DNA of 64,000 nucleotides, taken from the IMG/VR virus record IMGVR_UViG_3300008267_000004, positions 123,451 to 187,450 of that record; one strand, 5' to 3'. Made by a program: the position numbers and the translations under genes. Numbering within the stretch: the stretch's first letter is position 1; every line of letters begins with the position of its first letter. The notes beneath the pieces were generated by a model. It was given only the letters and a program-made list of their open reading frames with translations, did not search any database and was not told the DNA's origin. This stretch comes from a virus. Positions 7,857 to 16,364 of the stretch are shown here, piece after piece.

Positions 7857-8237
7857 TCAATTTAATTCATACTTAAATCCATATTCTTGAAGCAGTAATT
7901 GTTTTTGTTCCTCTATGGATAAAGAAAATTTCTGTAGAAGGGTCAACTCAAATTTTGTAACTAGAACATCTTTTATGTTATTTTCATTACAGAATTTTAT
8001 TTCTTCTTCTGGTGGGTCGTTTATCTTTTTATCTAATAGTTCCCTCAAAGAGGATAATATAACAACAGTTTCCATAAAATCAGGAATTGGTGTATTTTCC
8101 CAATTATCTATATTATGTTCTAGTATCAACTCTTTTAATTTATCGGCAACCATATAATAATATCTATCAGTGTCAGTCATCAGTTCTATATACTTATCAA
8201 ATAGAATAGTATAATATTGTGGTTGCTCTTTTGCCAT
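7857..8237 (-). CDS. Hypothetical helical protein
   Basis: 126 residues from the ATG that overlaps the upstream stop (TAATG), with AGGA 9 bases earlier. A longer frame start lies inside the upstream gene and is rejected. It is rich in Leu, Ile and Glu and probably all-helical. It contains 'PPEEEIKFCNENNIKDVL' but no motif I recognise. It is translationally coupled to the AT-hook-like protein before it. Confidence 0.65.
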   Translation of the reverse strand: MAKEQPQYYTILFDKYIELMTDTDRYYYMVADKLKELILEHNIDNWENTPIPDFMETVVILSSLRELLDKKINDPPEEEIKFCNENNIKDVLVTKFELTLLQKFSLSIEEQKQLLLQEYGFKYELN

Positions 8238-8755
8238 TATCTGTTTCCTATACCCCAAAAATTTTCGTTTGATTTAGAATCTGTAACGAGTTCAATAGCA
8301 ATTATTTCTTTATTAAACTTGTTTATGGTTCTAAAACCATATAACTGCAAATTACCATATGGTTTTTTGGGATCTTTTTTCTGACCTTTCTTTTTAGTTT
8401 CGGTCTGATTTAAATAGTTTACACATCTTACAACGATTTGTTCATCTGTAAGACCATTATTTCTATGTTTTTCTAGGTCTGTATCCAAATAGGCCAAAAC
8501 AACAAAAGAGTTCTTACCAAATCTATTTAATGTATATGTAGATTGTGCATATCTACCAGCTTTTTTAATTTCGTTATTGATATGTGAATATTCATTAATG
8601 GGTACAAGAGAACATTCTAACATTTCTTCAGTAGAGAGATCAAATGTAGGAGCTACATATGGTTTAGATTCAACTACAAAAACCTCTGGTGTTTTATTTT
8701 TATCTTTTGGAGGTCGCCCTAGTCTTTTACCGTTTTTACTAAGTTTAACAGTCAT
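8237..8755 (-). CDS. Hypothetical protein with AT-hook-like N-terminus
   Basis: 172 residues. 'KNGKRLGRPPKDKNK' near the N-terminus resembles an AT-hook, which binds the minor groove of AT-rich DNA. The rest is an unassigned alpha/beta domain with a Lys-rich loop (about 115-130). It sits between two small helical proteins in one operon, which suggests a DNA-associated complex, but no function is established. Confidence 0.6.
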   Translation of the reverse strand: MTVKLSKNGKRLGRPPKDKNKTPEVFVVESKPYVAPTFDLSTEEMLECSLVPINEYSHINNEIKKAGRYAQSTYTLNRFGKNSFVVLAYLDTDLEKHRNNGLTDEQIVVRCVNYLNQTETKKKGQKKDPKKPYGNLQLYGFRTINKFNKEIIAIELVTDSKSNENFWGIGNR

Positions 8756-8758
8756 GTA

Positions 8759-9088
8759 TTATCCCTCTCCATTTTCTTTATTTTCATCTTTATTTACGTT
8801 AGGAAGCACTAATCTTTCAGGCTCTAGCTCGCTAGCTTTATGTTTAGCATAAGCAGTTAAAATACTAAAACAATCAGAGCAAACCATATCTATATATGCT
8901 ATTTCATCCCTAAAATTATTTAGGGTTTCTGCTGCTTTTATAATGTTTTGAGTCTGGATAAGGCTCAAAACATCTTCAAGTATTTTACAGGCTGATTTTT
9001 GCATCATATTTACTGATTGTAATTTTGCAGTAACTTCTTTTGGAAGATCATCTACTTTTACAGTTATTTGTATTTTTGCATTTTTCAT
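8759..9088 (-). CDS. Hypothetical small helical protein
   Basis: 109 residues from the ATG at 9086-9088, which has GGAG upstream; the earlier in-frame ATG lies in the leader hairpin region. An amphipathic helix pattern runs through residues 15-85, followed by an acidic tail. No known motif. It is the first gene of an operon driven by a near-consensus promoter with a 5' leader hairpin. Confidence 0.65.
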   Translation of the reverse strand: MKNAKIQITVKVDDLPKEVTAKLQSVNMMQKSACKILEDVLSLIQTQNIIKAAETLNNFRDEIAYIDMVCSDCFSILTAYAKHKASELEPERLVLPNVNKDENKENGEG

Positions 9089-9099
9089 ATTTTCTCCAT

Positions 9100-9132
9100 A
9101 AAAAATCGGACAGTTGTTTTTCAACTGTCCGA
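9100..9132 (-). terminator. Terminator-like hairpin in promoter leader
   Basis: An 11-bp stem (9106-9116 with 9122-9132) is followed on the minus strand by TTTTTT. The promoter's expected start lies 4-5 bases inside the 5' arm. Full stems, and so termination, should form only on read-through RNA. Confidence 0.75.
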
Positions 9133-9134
9133 TC

Positions 9135-9163
9135 ATTATAACTCATTTATTTTACTCAGTCAA
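9135..9163 (-). promoter_or_regulatory. Near-consensus sigma70 promoter
   Basis: TTGACT (9158-9163), an exact 17-bp spacer and TATAAT (9135-9140). It is the best host-type promoter in the window. It drives the genes from 9088 down to 7857. Confidence 0.85.
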
Positions 9164-9167
9164 GCCA

Positions 9168-9488
9168 TTATTTAGATATTAAATCTGTAAAAATTTTAAC
9201 CATAACTGAAATAATTCCGCCTCCTAGTAACCACATAAATTTAGCATGAGTTTCTTGTGAATTTTTGATAAGAGCTAATTCTTTATGTAATTCTGGCGGG
9301 GTTGTCTGCTCTAATACAAGAACTTTTTTCTCTAATTCTTCTACCGTTTTATCCATTTTGCATAATGAGGTTTCGAGTCTGGAGACTCCGCTATTTAATT
9401 GATCTAATTTTGATATTAGTCTTTCCGTTCCTAATTTTATTTCTATAACCATCATCTCTAAGTCTTTTTTATTATCTTGTTCAGACAT
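9168..9488 (-). CDS. Coiled-coil protein with C-terminal membrane helix (XhlA-like)
   Basis: 106 residues: a long heptad-patterned coiled coil (about 10-75) then a single hydrophobic helix 'FMWLLGGGIISVMVKIF' at the C-terminus. This layout resembles hemolysin XhlA-like or lysis-associated phage proteins, but no specific signature is visible. A GAGG site is present. It follows groEL and may be expressed with it. Confidence 0.55.
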   Translation of the reverse strand: MSEQDNKKDLEMMVIEIKLGTERLISKLDQLNSGVSRLETSLCKMDKTVEELEKKVLVLEQTTPPELHKELALIKNSQETHAKFMWLLGGGIISVMVKIFTDLISK

Positions 9489-9511
9489 CTTATTTCCTCG
9501 TTAGATGATAG

Positions 9512-9519
9512 TAAATAGT
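9512..9519 (-). promoter_or_regulatory. ACTATTTA motif copy 2
   Basis: ACTATTTACTA on the coding strand, between the groEL stop and the coiled-coil gene start. See the motif finding. Confidence 0.3.
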
Positions 9520-9520
9520 T

Positions 9521-11098
9521 TTATACTTCAATAATAGCATGAGAAGTTGTTAATAAAGTTGAGGCAGCAGATACAGCATTTTGTAATGCACATCTTGTAA
9601 CTTTTGTTGGATCTACAATACCTTCTTCAATTAAATCAACATAAGACCTACTAACAAAATCATAACCAACCAAAGGGAGATCGGAAATATATAATACCTG
9701 ATGAACTATAACGTCTGGGCTTTCATCGCAGTTCTTAGAAAGTGTTTTTATTGGCTCGTAACAGGCTTTTTTAATTATTTCTACACCAAATTTTTGATCT
9801 TCATTATCCAGTTCTACTTCTTTTTCTAGTTCAAATGAACATCTCAATAGTGCCAATCCACCTCCAGGTAAAATACCCTCTTGTTGTGCGCTGCGTACAG
9901 CTTCTAAAGCATCTTCTATGCGATGCTTTCTTTCAGTCATATCTACTTCCGTAGAACCACCAACTCTTATAATTGCAATACCCGCAACTAAACGCGTAAT
10001 TCTATCTTGAATAGATTCACACTCTTTTACATCACTACTTTGTTCAATTTCTGCTTTAAGAGAGTCTATCTTTTTTTGTACTTCCTCATAGTTTCCGCCG
10101 CCGCCGACTACCGTTGTCCAGTTTTTCAAAGATTCAATAGTCTTACAGCTTCCCATATGACTTCTTTTTACTTCTTTTAATGACATACCACTTTCTCTAG
10201 AAATAAATGTCGCACCTGTTGCCAACGCTAAATCTTTTAGCAGGTTTCTTCTTTCTTCACCGTATTTAGGCGCTTTGATGGCAGCGACTTTCATGCTGCC
10301 TCTTTTAAGGTTTAGAACCATAGCAGCTAAAGATTGTCCCTCTACATTTTCTGCAAAAATAATAAAAGGTTTATTCTCTCTTGCAGCAATTTCCAGTGCT
10401 GGCATTATATCGTCAAGGTTGTCAATTGAGTAATCAGTTACTAATAGTATAGCATTTTCATATCTCATTGCCCCTCGACGTGGATCAGTTACAAACTCTG
10501 CTGATACAAAGCCGGATGGAATTTGAAACCCCTCAACAACATCTAAAGTTGTATCTACAGATTTGCCTTCCTCAATTGAAATAGCGCCATCTTTTCCTAC
10601 TTTATCAACAGCCATAGCAATAAGTTTACCAATCTGTTTATCACCATTGGCAGATATTGTTGCGATATGTTCTATGTCTTCTATACTAGATACTTCTTTT
10701 GACATGCGATGCAATCTAGATACAATCGCAGTTACTGCTTTATCCATCCCACGTTTAAGTTCTACTGGGCTTGCTCCGGCTGTAATGTATTTTTGAGCGT
10801 TTTGCATAACTGCTCTAGCTAGGACAGTAGCAGTTGTAGTTCCATCTCCAGCTTCTATAGCAGTAACCTCAGAAGCTTGTTTTAGCACTTGCGCTCCAAC
10901 ATTCTCAAAAGGATTTTCATATTCAATATTTTTAGCTACGGTAACTCCATCTTTTGTAATTATAGGGTTTCTACCCTTAAGATGTATTACTACGTTTCTT
11001 CCTTTAGGGCCGAGAGTTGAACTGACAGCATCTGCCAGTTTGTTGACTCCATCTAATATTGCTTTATTTAAAGAAGTTCCATTATCATATACTTTCAA
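9521..11098 (-). CDS. groL: Phage GroEL-type chaperonin
   Basis: 525 residues, starting at TTG after an AAGGG site because no ATG is available in frame. Group I chaperonin throughout: 'SSTLGPKGRNVV', 'ITKDGVTVAK', the ATP motif 'GDGTTTATVLAR' and 'RIEDAL' with the hydrolysis Asp. The Gly-Gly-Met tail of bacterial GroEL is absent, as in other phage GroELs. A cluster of extra Gly ('VVGGGGNYEE') and several Cys are unusual. It probably folds capsid or other virion proteins, either alone or with the GroES-like protein at 28404-28706. Confidence 0.95.
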   Translation of the reverse strand: MKVYDNGTSLNKAILDGVNKLADAVSSTLGPKGRNVVIHLKGRNPIITKDGVTVAKNIEYENPFENVGAQVLKQASEVTAIEAGDGTTTATVLARAVMQNAQKYITAGASPVELKRGMDKAVTAIVSRLHRMSKEVSSIEDIEHIATISANGDKQIGKLIAMAVDKVGKDGAISIEEGKSVDTTLDVVEGFQIPSGFVSAEFVTDPRRGAMRYENAILLVTDYSIDNLDDIMPALEIAARENKPFIIFAENVEGQSLAAMVLNLKRGSMKVAAIKAPKYGEERRNLLKDLALATGATFISRESGMSLKEVKRSHMGSCKTIESLKNWTTVVGGGGNYEEVQKKIDSLKAEIEQSSDVKECESIQDRITRLVAGIAIIRVGGSTEVDMTERKHRIEDALEAVRSAQQEGILPGGGLALLRCSFELEKEVELDNEDQKFGVEIIKKACYEPIKTLSKNCDESPDVIVHQVLYISDLPLVGYDFVSRSYVDLIEEGIVDPTKVTRCALQNAVSAASTLLTTSHAIIEV

Positions 11099-11117
11099 AG
11101 TATTACCCTTTACCTTT

Positions 11118-11588
11118 CTATTTTGAAAAAACTTCTTCTACTGTAGCATCTACAGTAAAAGGTTCAATTGATTTCCAATCTTTAATTTTTGCCGCTAAAA
11201 ACGGCTTTACTGTTTCATCTCTTAACATGGCTGTTATATGAGGCACTCCACTTTGTACGTACATATCCGTATCAACTTTCCAAGCGGCTATTCCAAGCTT
11301 TTCATCTACTCCAAAGGCAACTATCTTTAGTTTAGTTGGTACATTTAACTCTATAGGAGTTTTAGATTTATTTGCTGGGGAAGGTACTATAGTCATGTGA
11401 TGATTTAATTGTTCATTCCCATGAGAACCTACAGAGGAGTCTTTCCATCCTTCTACCCTAAGTCCTAATTCATCTAGCTTAGAATTTAAATTTTCTACAT
11501 CTTGTACAACAGCACCTGTATATAACGCTACTTTAGCATCTTCTTTTAAGAAATTTCTCCAACCTTCCATTAATTTATCTAAACTCAT
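11118..11588 (-). CDS. MEGWRNFL-tagged 2H phosphoesterase-like protein
   Basis: 156 residues. The N-terminal tag 'MEGWRNFLKED' belongs to the MENWRxFL family, with a possible cut after L-K-E. Two H-x-T motifs (H64-M-T66 and H117-I-T119), each in a beta strand, are the signature of 2H phosphoesterases such as LigT/CPDase and phage Acb1-type cyclic-nucleotide hydrolases. Cleavage of cyclic oligonucleotides or 2',3'-cyclic RNA ends is plausible. The substrate cannot be told from sequence. It lies just upstream of groEL. Confidence 0.65.
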   Translation of the reverse strand: MSLDKLMEGWRNFLKEDAKVALYTGAVVQDVENLNSKLDELGLRVEGWKDSSVGSHGNEQLNHHMTIVPSPANKSKTPIELNVPTKLKIVAFGVDEKLGIAAWKVDTDMYVQSGVPHITAMLRDETVKPFLAAKIKDWKSIEPFTVDATVEEVFSK

Positions 11589-11593
11589 TCACT

Positions 11594-12841
11594 TTACCTC
11601 GTCTTTATCTTTAGATCATCTCTTTTATCACTTAACATGTTAGAATGAAACTTAACAGAATGTATTGTTAATGGTTCTAATCCAGGAATATCTATAATAA
11701 TATTAGCTCCTTCACTTCTAATAATATCATTTTTATTCATCATTTTTAATTTATTAATATTAGGCTTCGCTTCCTCTTGAGAGATCAATTTAACACCTTC
11801 TGATGTCGATGTTAACTTCAAAAATTTATCATATTCTTTACGCTCGTCAGCAACTCCTAGATGGGCTTCGTTAACCATGTCAACTAGATCTTTTAAACGT
11901 AGGCGTTTTAAATTATGTATTAACACTTCTCTTATCTTGGCGTAGACTTCCTCCATCGCCTCCTTGTATAAGTCTGGATGATCCTCCTTCGCTTTTGTCA
12001 TCCAAGCTGGACATTCAACGCCTTCTCCTTTTGGCACATATTTACGCTTACCAACTTTTTTAGCGAAGATTTGTCTTCCTACAACCCACCACGGTTCCCC
12101 AGATGGATTACGAACTAGATTGTCATCTTTTTCATCACCATATCCAAGATTTTTATTATATGTAAATCTTACACCACGACCTTCCTCTGTTACTAACTTA
12201 ATAGACAAGCCTATTTTTTTTCCGTCTTCCGAATAAAGAACTAGATCCGCTTTTGAATTTTGACTTCCTACGGATTCTACCTTTTTTATTTTTCCAACTG
12301 ATTTTATTATCTTTTTTTTACCTACTAGAGCAACTTTAAAAACTTCTAAGAATTCATTTTTTAATTTACTTATAACATCATCTTTTGATGAATTAGGAGA
12401 TAAATCAATGCGATTTTTTAACTGGTCGTCTATTTGACCAGATAATAAAAAACGGATGATCTGCTCAAGAGCAAGACCATCCCTTATACCTAATTCTGTT
12501 TTATAGACAATATACGCCTTTCCACTACCATCTTTATATTCAACAGTAGTAACATCGGCAGAAGAATAAAACTTTGGGATATGGTCGTCAGACAAACTCA
12601 AATCAGAGTTTTTGATGGCAGTCTTGATTTTTTTCACCCCTTTGGTAAGACTGTCCTTATCTTCAAACCTAACGACCACTCCCAAATCCGTTTTATTTGA
12701 TGCTGTAACGGAGACTATTCCGGCATCTTTTACGGAACCTATCTTTTGATAAAGATAGTTTATAAGCTTCTCTTGATTATATAATTCTTCATCAAGAGAA
12801 GCCCTTATTTCACTTAATAGATATCTACTGATCTTATTCAT
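11594..12841 (-). CDS. Large hypothetical protein with PD-(D/E)xK-like motif
   Basis: 415 residues. 'SKADLVLYSEDGKKIGLSIKL' (about 195-215, split here by its loop) has the D-(x)n-(S)xK layout of restriction-endonuclease-fold enzymes, followed by 'EPWWVVGRQIF'. The N-terminus 'MNKISRYLLSEIRASLDEE' resembles the tag family with an L-S-E site. There is no clear ribosome binding site, so it is probably coupled to the preceding gene. Nuclease activity is a prediction; a structural role is also possible. Confidence 0.55.
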   Translation of the reverse strand: MNKISRYLLSEIRASLDEELYNQEKLINYLYQKIGSVKDAGIVSVTASNKTDLGVVVRFEDKDSLTKGVKKIKTAIKNSDLSLSDDHIPKFYSSADVTTVEYKDGSGKAYIVYKTELGIRDGLALEQIIRFLLSGQIDDQLKNRIDLSPNSSKDDVISKLKNEFLEVFKVALVGKKKIIKSVGKIKKVESVGSQNSKADLVLYSEDGKKIGLSIKLVTEEGRGVRFTYNKNLGYGDEKDDNLVRNPSGEPWWVVGRQIFAKKVGKRKYVPKGEGVECPAWMTKAKEDHPDLYKEAMEEVYAKIREVLIHNLKRLRLKDLVDMVNEAHLGVADERKEYDKFLKLTSTSEGVKLISQEEAKPNINKLKMMNKNDIIRSEGANIIIDIPGLEPLTIHSVKFHSNMLSDKRDDLKIKTR

Positions 12842-12845
12842 TATT

Positions 12846-14627
12846 TTATTTTTTTACTTGCTGTTGAACAAGCGCAGTTTTAACATCAATATTTTTTGCA
12901 GCTTGTTGGGCTGCTGTTGCGTTAGCATCTTCAACCATACCATTTGCAAAATATGCATTAATATTAGTAGTTAGCACATTTAAACTTTCAAAAATTTCAT
13001 ATACTTCTGTATTAATAGCATCTTTTAGCTTATTCAATAAGCCTTCTATTGACGTTCTACCGACAGTAAGGGTAGCAACTTTTTGCTCTTGTCCTGCTGC
13101 AGCAATAAGATCAAACACTTCTAGTTTAGTAAAACCAAACTGCATGATATCTAAATATCCATAAGTATTCTTTAAAGCTTTCTTTTTTAATTCTTGATTT
13201 GCGTCTACAGAATTTAAATATGCTACAGATTCTTCTGTTGAAGCAAAAAGAATACCAGGCATTAGCTCTTCACTAGCTGGTGCTTTTGATTTTGTTGTCT
13301 TTTTTTCAGTTAGAAGATTGGATGCTGTAAATAAATTTCTCTTTCTAGCTTCTTCTAAAGCTTGAGGAGTAGCTTCGCCTTTTACTATAGCAAAATCTTT
13401 TGCTTTTTCATACAAGTCAATAAAGAAATTTGCATAAGAAGGCCATGCTCTTTTTTCACCAGTTATATCACTTTTAAACACTTTTCTAGCGGACGATGCC
13501 ATGTCTGGATTATCTAATAGACCTTGTTCGGCAAAACCAGTAAATAAATTATTTACAAATGTCTTTCCTGGGCTACTCTTTCCAAGGACACCTAGCTTAT
13601 CTTCTTTGCCGCCTTCAAAAAATTTAGGTTCTGACATCTCGCTTTGTTTTAGGATTTTATACCACTGTTCAAAATTTTCATCTTTTGCATACTCTGATTT
13701 TCGAACTTGTGCATCGAACCAATCTTCTATTTCTTCTTGAGATTTATAAGTCTTCTTAAGGTGTGAATAGTCAGTTCCATTTTTTATAAATGACACTGGT
13801 AGTCTTATACACAATCTGGAGCTTTTACCTCCTAGAGACATAACATTTTCTATGTTTTTTAAATCTATATCAAATTGGTGTACATCTATAGTACCTGTCA
13901 TTTTTAATGCTTCACCGCTTAGACTCTTCACAGCTACAACATATCTAATAAAAGGCTTAGATGGATTTTTTGGACTAATCATATCATTAACTAAATCCGA
14001 AAAACTTCCGCCTACGTGTACTTTTTTATCCGAATATAGTTTTAAGCTTATTCCTATTCCATCGCTTGTTTTTAAGTCTGCAATCGTACCACTGTTTGTA
14101 GGAACCTGCTCACCGCCCAATAAAACACCTAAAAATGATTCAAAAGCGAAACCGGCTGCAGCAGCATTAAAGTTTGTTATAATAGTGGTTAATGTTTTAA
14201 TAAACACTAGATAAGACATAATTTGTTGAATTCTAGTAGTTCTGGAAGATTTATCTAGGATTCCTTTTTCCATCAGGGCATCTAGATCAGCATTATAAAA
14301 CTCACTTATATTTTTAAACTTTTCTGCAAGATCTGCGCCTTTGATATTGTTTAAGTACTGTTCTAGCTGTTTTCTCTGCTCAGAAGAAACTTTAATGGTT
14401 GAACCAGCCTCTGATTCAACAAGCGATGACCAACCAAGTTCAGAAACTGAGATTTCCGGGATCGAACTAAATTTAATTCCAAAATTTTTTGGAATAGGCG
14501 CAACTGCTTCTTCGTTTAATAGTTTATTAAACTCTTCTCTAACTAAATATTCAAGAAGTCCTGTAGTAATGACATTTTCCTTTTTAGCAAAAAAGGATTC
14601 AACAATTTGATTCATATCTTTTTTCAT
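12846..14627 (-). CDS. Large hypothetical protein with restriction-endonuclease-like core
   Basis: 593 residues. 'FAFESFLGVLLGG' (about 160), 'GTIADLKTSDG' and 'GISLKLYSDKK' place Glu, Asp and SxK in the order of a PD-(D/E)xK core. Similar proteins accompany marine myovirus virion genes. The N-terminal region has several LxE sites ('KLLNEEAVAP', about 34-43). It may be a virion-associated nuclease or a structural cargo protein. It is adjacent to, and probably works with, the 415-residue protein that shares the motif. Confidence 0.55.
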   Translation of the reverse strand: MKKDMNQIVESFFAKKENVITTGLLEYLVREEFNKLLNEEAVAPIPKNFGIKFSSIPEISVSELGWSSLVESEAGSTIKVSSEQRKQLEQYLNNIKGADLAEKFKNISEFYNADLDALMEKGILDKSSRTTRIQQIMSYLVFIKTLTTIITNFNAAAAGFAFESFLGVLLGGEQVPTNSGTIADLKTSDGIGISLKLYSDKKVHVGGSFSDLVNDMISPKNPSKPFIRYVVAVKSLSGEALKMTGTIDVHQFDIDLKNIENVMSLGGKSSRLCIRLPVSFIKNGTDYSHLKKTYKSQEEIEDWFDAQVRKSEYAKDENFEQWYKILKQSEMSEPKFFEGGKEDKLGVLGKSSPGKTFVNNLFTGFAEQGLLDNPDMASSARKVFKSDITGEKRAWPSYANFFIDLYEKAKDFAIVKGEATPQALEEARKRNLFTASNLLTEKKTTKSKAPASEELMPGILFASTEESVAYLNSVDANQELKKKALKNTYGYLDIMQFGFTKLEVFDLIAAAGQEQKVATLTVGRTSIEGLLNKLKDAINTEVYEIFESLNVLTTNINAYFANGMVEDANATAAQQAAKNIDVKTALVQQQVKK

Positions 14628-14629
14628 TT

Positions 14630-15316
14630 TTAGATTACCTCATCAGCTATTCCGTATTTCACCGCCTCTTCTGCTGATAAATAGATGTTAACATGCTTTT
14701 CAAGCAATTTTTTCATTGTAGTTTGTGTTAATTTAGTTTCTGCAATTAGGGCATTGATATAGCGATCCTGTGTCCATCTAATTTCATTCATCTCATTTTC
14801 CAGACTATGAATTGGTCCTTCACTCCCTCCCAAAACAGAATGTAGCATCACTCTACAATTTTTACCGATTTTTCTCTTACCTTTGCTGCCTGCTGCTAAT
14901 AAAAGAACACCAGCACTCATCACCTTTCCTACTCCGATTGTAGAAATATCAATATCCTTTTTGACTTGACGCATGATATCATAAATTGCAAACATATCAC
15001 TAGCTGATCCACCGTGTGTGCTAATGTATAATTCAATTGGATCTGGTTTCTCTTTTTTAGATTTTTTATCCTGTTCTTCGATTTTTGCTTTATTTCTATT
15101 TTCATTCCAAATTGTTAAAAGAGCGTATACGATTTCACTACCCTTTTCTTCGTTTATATCACCAAATAATCCAATACTCTTGATACCTCCCTGAGCATCA
15201 TCTAGTCCTGGTAACATTATTAAATTCTGTACAGTCTTTTCTGTTGAGACATCTTCTGATGTCTCTTCGGATTCTACTTCCTTCTTCTTGTTATTTCTGC
15301 GGCTTGTAAGACTCAT
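14630..15316 (-). CDS. clpP: ClpP-family serine protease
   Basis: 228 residues. A charged N-terminal extension (about 1-35) precedes a full ClpP fold: 'ELYISTHGGSASD', nucleophile Ser in 'GKVMSAGVLLLAAGSKGKR', His in 'VMLHSVLGG' and 'YLSAEEAVKYGIADEVI' at the end. By alignment, the third catalytic residue appears to be Asn instead of Asp ('HVNIYLSAEE'), a change also known in some ClpP1 paralogs. It may process phage or host proteins with a host Clp ATPase, or assist head maturation. Confidence 0.85.
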   Translation of the reverse strand: MSLTSRRNNKKKEVESEETSEDVSTEKTVQNLIMLPGLDDAQGGIKSIGLFGDINEEKGSEIVYALLTIWNENRNKAKIEEQDKKSKKEKPDPIELYISTHGGSASDMFAIYDIMRQVKKDIDISTIGVGKVMSAGVLLLAAGSKGKRKIGKNCRVMLHSVLGGSEGPIHSLENEMNEIRWTQDRYINALIAETKLTQTTMKKLLEKHVNIYLSAEEAVKYGIADEVI

Positions 15317-15621
15317 TATTTTCCTCTTTTCTTTTTATTCTTACAGGTTAATTGTACCTTTTCTTCTTTATCCCGTTTAACTTTTATTTCAAAAAGTTTT
15401 ATTGGACAAGTTTTGGCCCACTTTAACCATTCTTTTTGATCTTCAAACTCCTTGTTATATACGAGGAATTGATCACCGTTTTTCATATTCCATCCGGTAG
15501 CAGACTGTTTCCATTCCTTAAATAATTTCTTTAATTCACTCTTATCGGACTGCTTAACTTCATTAACTTGCAAGCTATAAACATTGGCATAACTTTTCCA
15601 AGCACATGCATACATTTTCAT
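15316..15621 (-). CDS. Hypothetical basic protein
   Basis: 101 residues, Lys-rich, with a mixed alpha/beta pattern and several Trp ('WKQSATGWNMKNGDQFLVY', 'EWLKWAKTCP'). It ends in a Lys/Arg tail. No motif is recognised. Its stop overlaps the ClpP start region by one base, so they share an mRNA. Confidence 0.6.
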   Translation of the reverse strand: MKMYACAWKSYANVYSLQVNEVKQSDKSELKKLFKEWKQSATGWNMKNGDQFLVYNKEFEDQKEWLKWAKTCPIKLFEIKVKRDKEEKVQLTCKNKKKRGK

Positions 15622-15890
15622 TCTTTACCTCTTTTTATGGAACCAACTTTGATTATCCCATTATCCCAATATAAATTAATTTGCCCAGTCATATGTCTTT
15701 CAACTTGACTGAGATATTGTAAGATTTCATTTGTATCTTTTGTATTACTAAAGATCCATTTTACAACAGACGCAGCAACAAATAATTTTTCTAGATAATA
15801 AACATTATCCTCAGAAGAGCAGTATTTGATTTTTAATCCTTTTATTATATCTTCTGGAGGTTTTATTTTCATGTCGATATTTTCCGTCAT
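15618..15890 (-). CDS. Hypothetical small protein
   Basis: 90 residues, with no recognised domain. A helical middle contains 'VERHMTGQINLYWDNG' near the end. It overlaps both neighbours by 4 bases, typical of tight translational coupling in this operon. Confidence 0.6.
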   Translation of the reverse strand: MTENIDMKIKPPEDIIKGLKIKYCSSEDNVYYLEKLFVAASVVKWIFSNTKDTNEILQYLSQVERHMTGQINLYWDNGIIKVGSIKRGKE

Positions 15891-16270
15891 AATTTCTTAT
15901 AATTCCTTTCTAGGAATTTTACTGCTTCATCCCAATTTTTATATGCTGGTTTATACGGTAGCATGTCAGTAATTCTTTTAACGTATTGTTCCCCCAACTC
16001 TTGATATTTCTGTTCAATTTTTATTTTTACAAGTTTAAATTCTTCTTGATACTTCAGATCTCTATATGCCGCATCTTCATAAGATAGTTCTAGAATTTTT
16101 ATAGCTTGAGATCTCCATTGAATAAAAAGAGAGCTTAATAGTAAAAATCTCATTTCTAACTCTTGCATATATTTTACATATGTACCTATCATAAATAGAT
16201 ATGAAAATAGAGATCTAATAAAAAAACCTATAAAAAATCCTAAACACCAGATAATAAATTGATTAGTCAT
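15887..16270 (-). CDS. Membrane-anchored hypothetical protein
   Basis: 127 residues. Residues 5-30 are strongly hydrophobic ('FIIWCLGFFIGFFIRSLF'), followed by a second partly hydrophobic stretch and a charged cytosolic helix. A CAGGAG site is present, and the gene is first in the operon behind an extended -10 promoter. Function unknown. Confidence 0.6.
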   Translation of the reverse strand: MTNQFIIWCLGFFIGFFIRSLFSYLFMIGTYVKYMQELEMRFLLLSSLFIQWRSQAIKILELSYEDAAYRDLKYQEEFKLVKIKIEQKYQELGEQYVKRITDMLPYKPAYKNWDEAVKFLERNYKKL

Positions 16271-16287
16271 TCCTAACTCCTGACATA

Positions 16288-16296
16288 ATTATACCA
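16288..16296 (-). promoter_or_regulatory. Extended -10 promoter
   Basis: TGG immediately followed by TATAAT (16288-16293) on the coding strand. No good -35 is seen, because that position is occupied by the terminator T-tract. It drives the operon from 16270 to 14630. Confidence 0.65.
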
Positions 16297-16307
16297 CACT
16301 TAATAAA

Positions 16308-16341
16308 GAAAAAACCCACCTAAAATAGGTGGGTTTTTTTA
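16308..16341 (-). terminator. Bidirectional terminator
   Basis: A 9-bp stem (16314-16322 with 16326-16334) flanked by T-runs on both strands. It closes the MQIT-tagged gene just upstream of a TATAAT promoter. Confidence 0.9.
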
Positions 16342-16364
16342 TCAATCTTTACTTAGAACCTTTT

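Noticed and set aside
9100-9132. Leader hairpin read as a riboswitch
   Set aside because: It is a simple stem with a T-run and no extra conserved helices or junctions, so a terminator explanation suffices.
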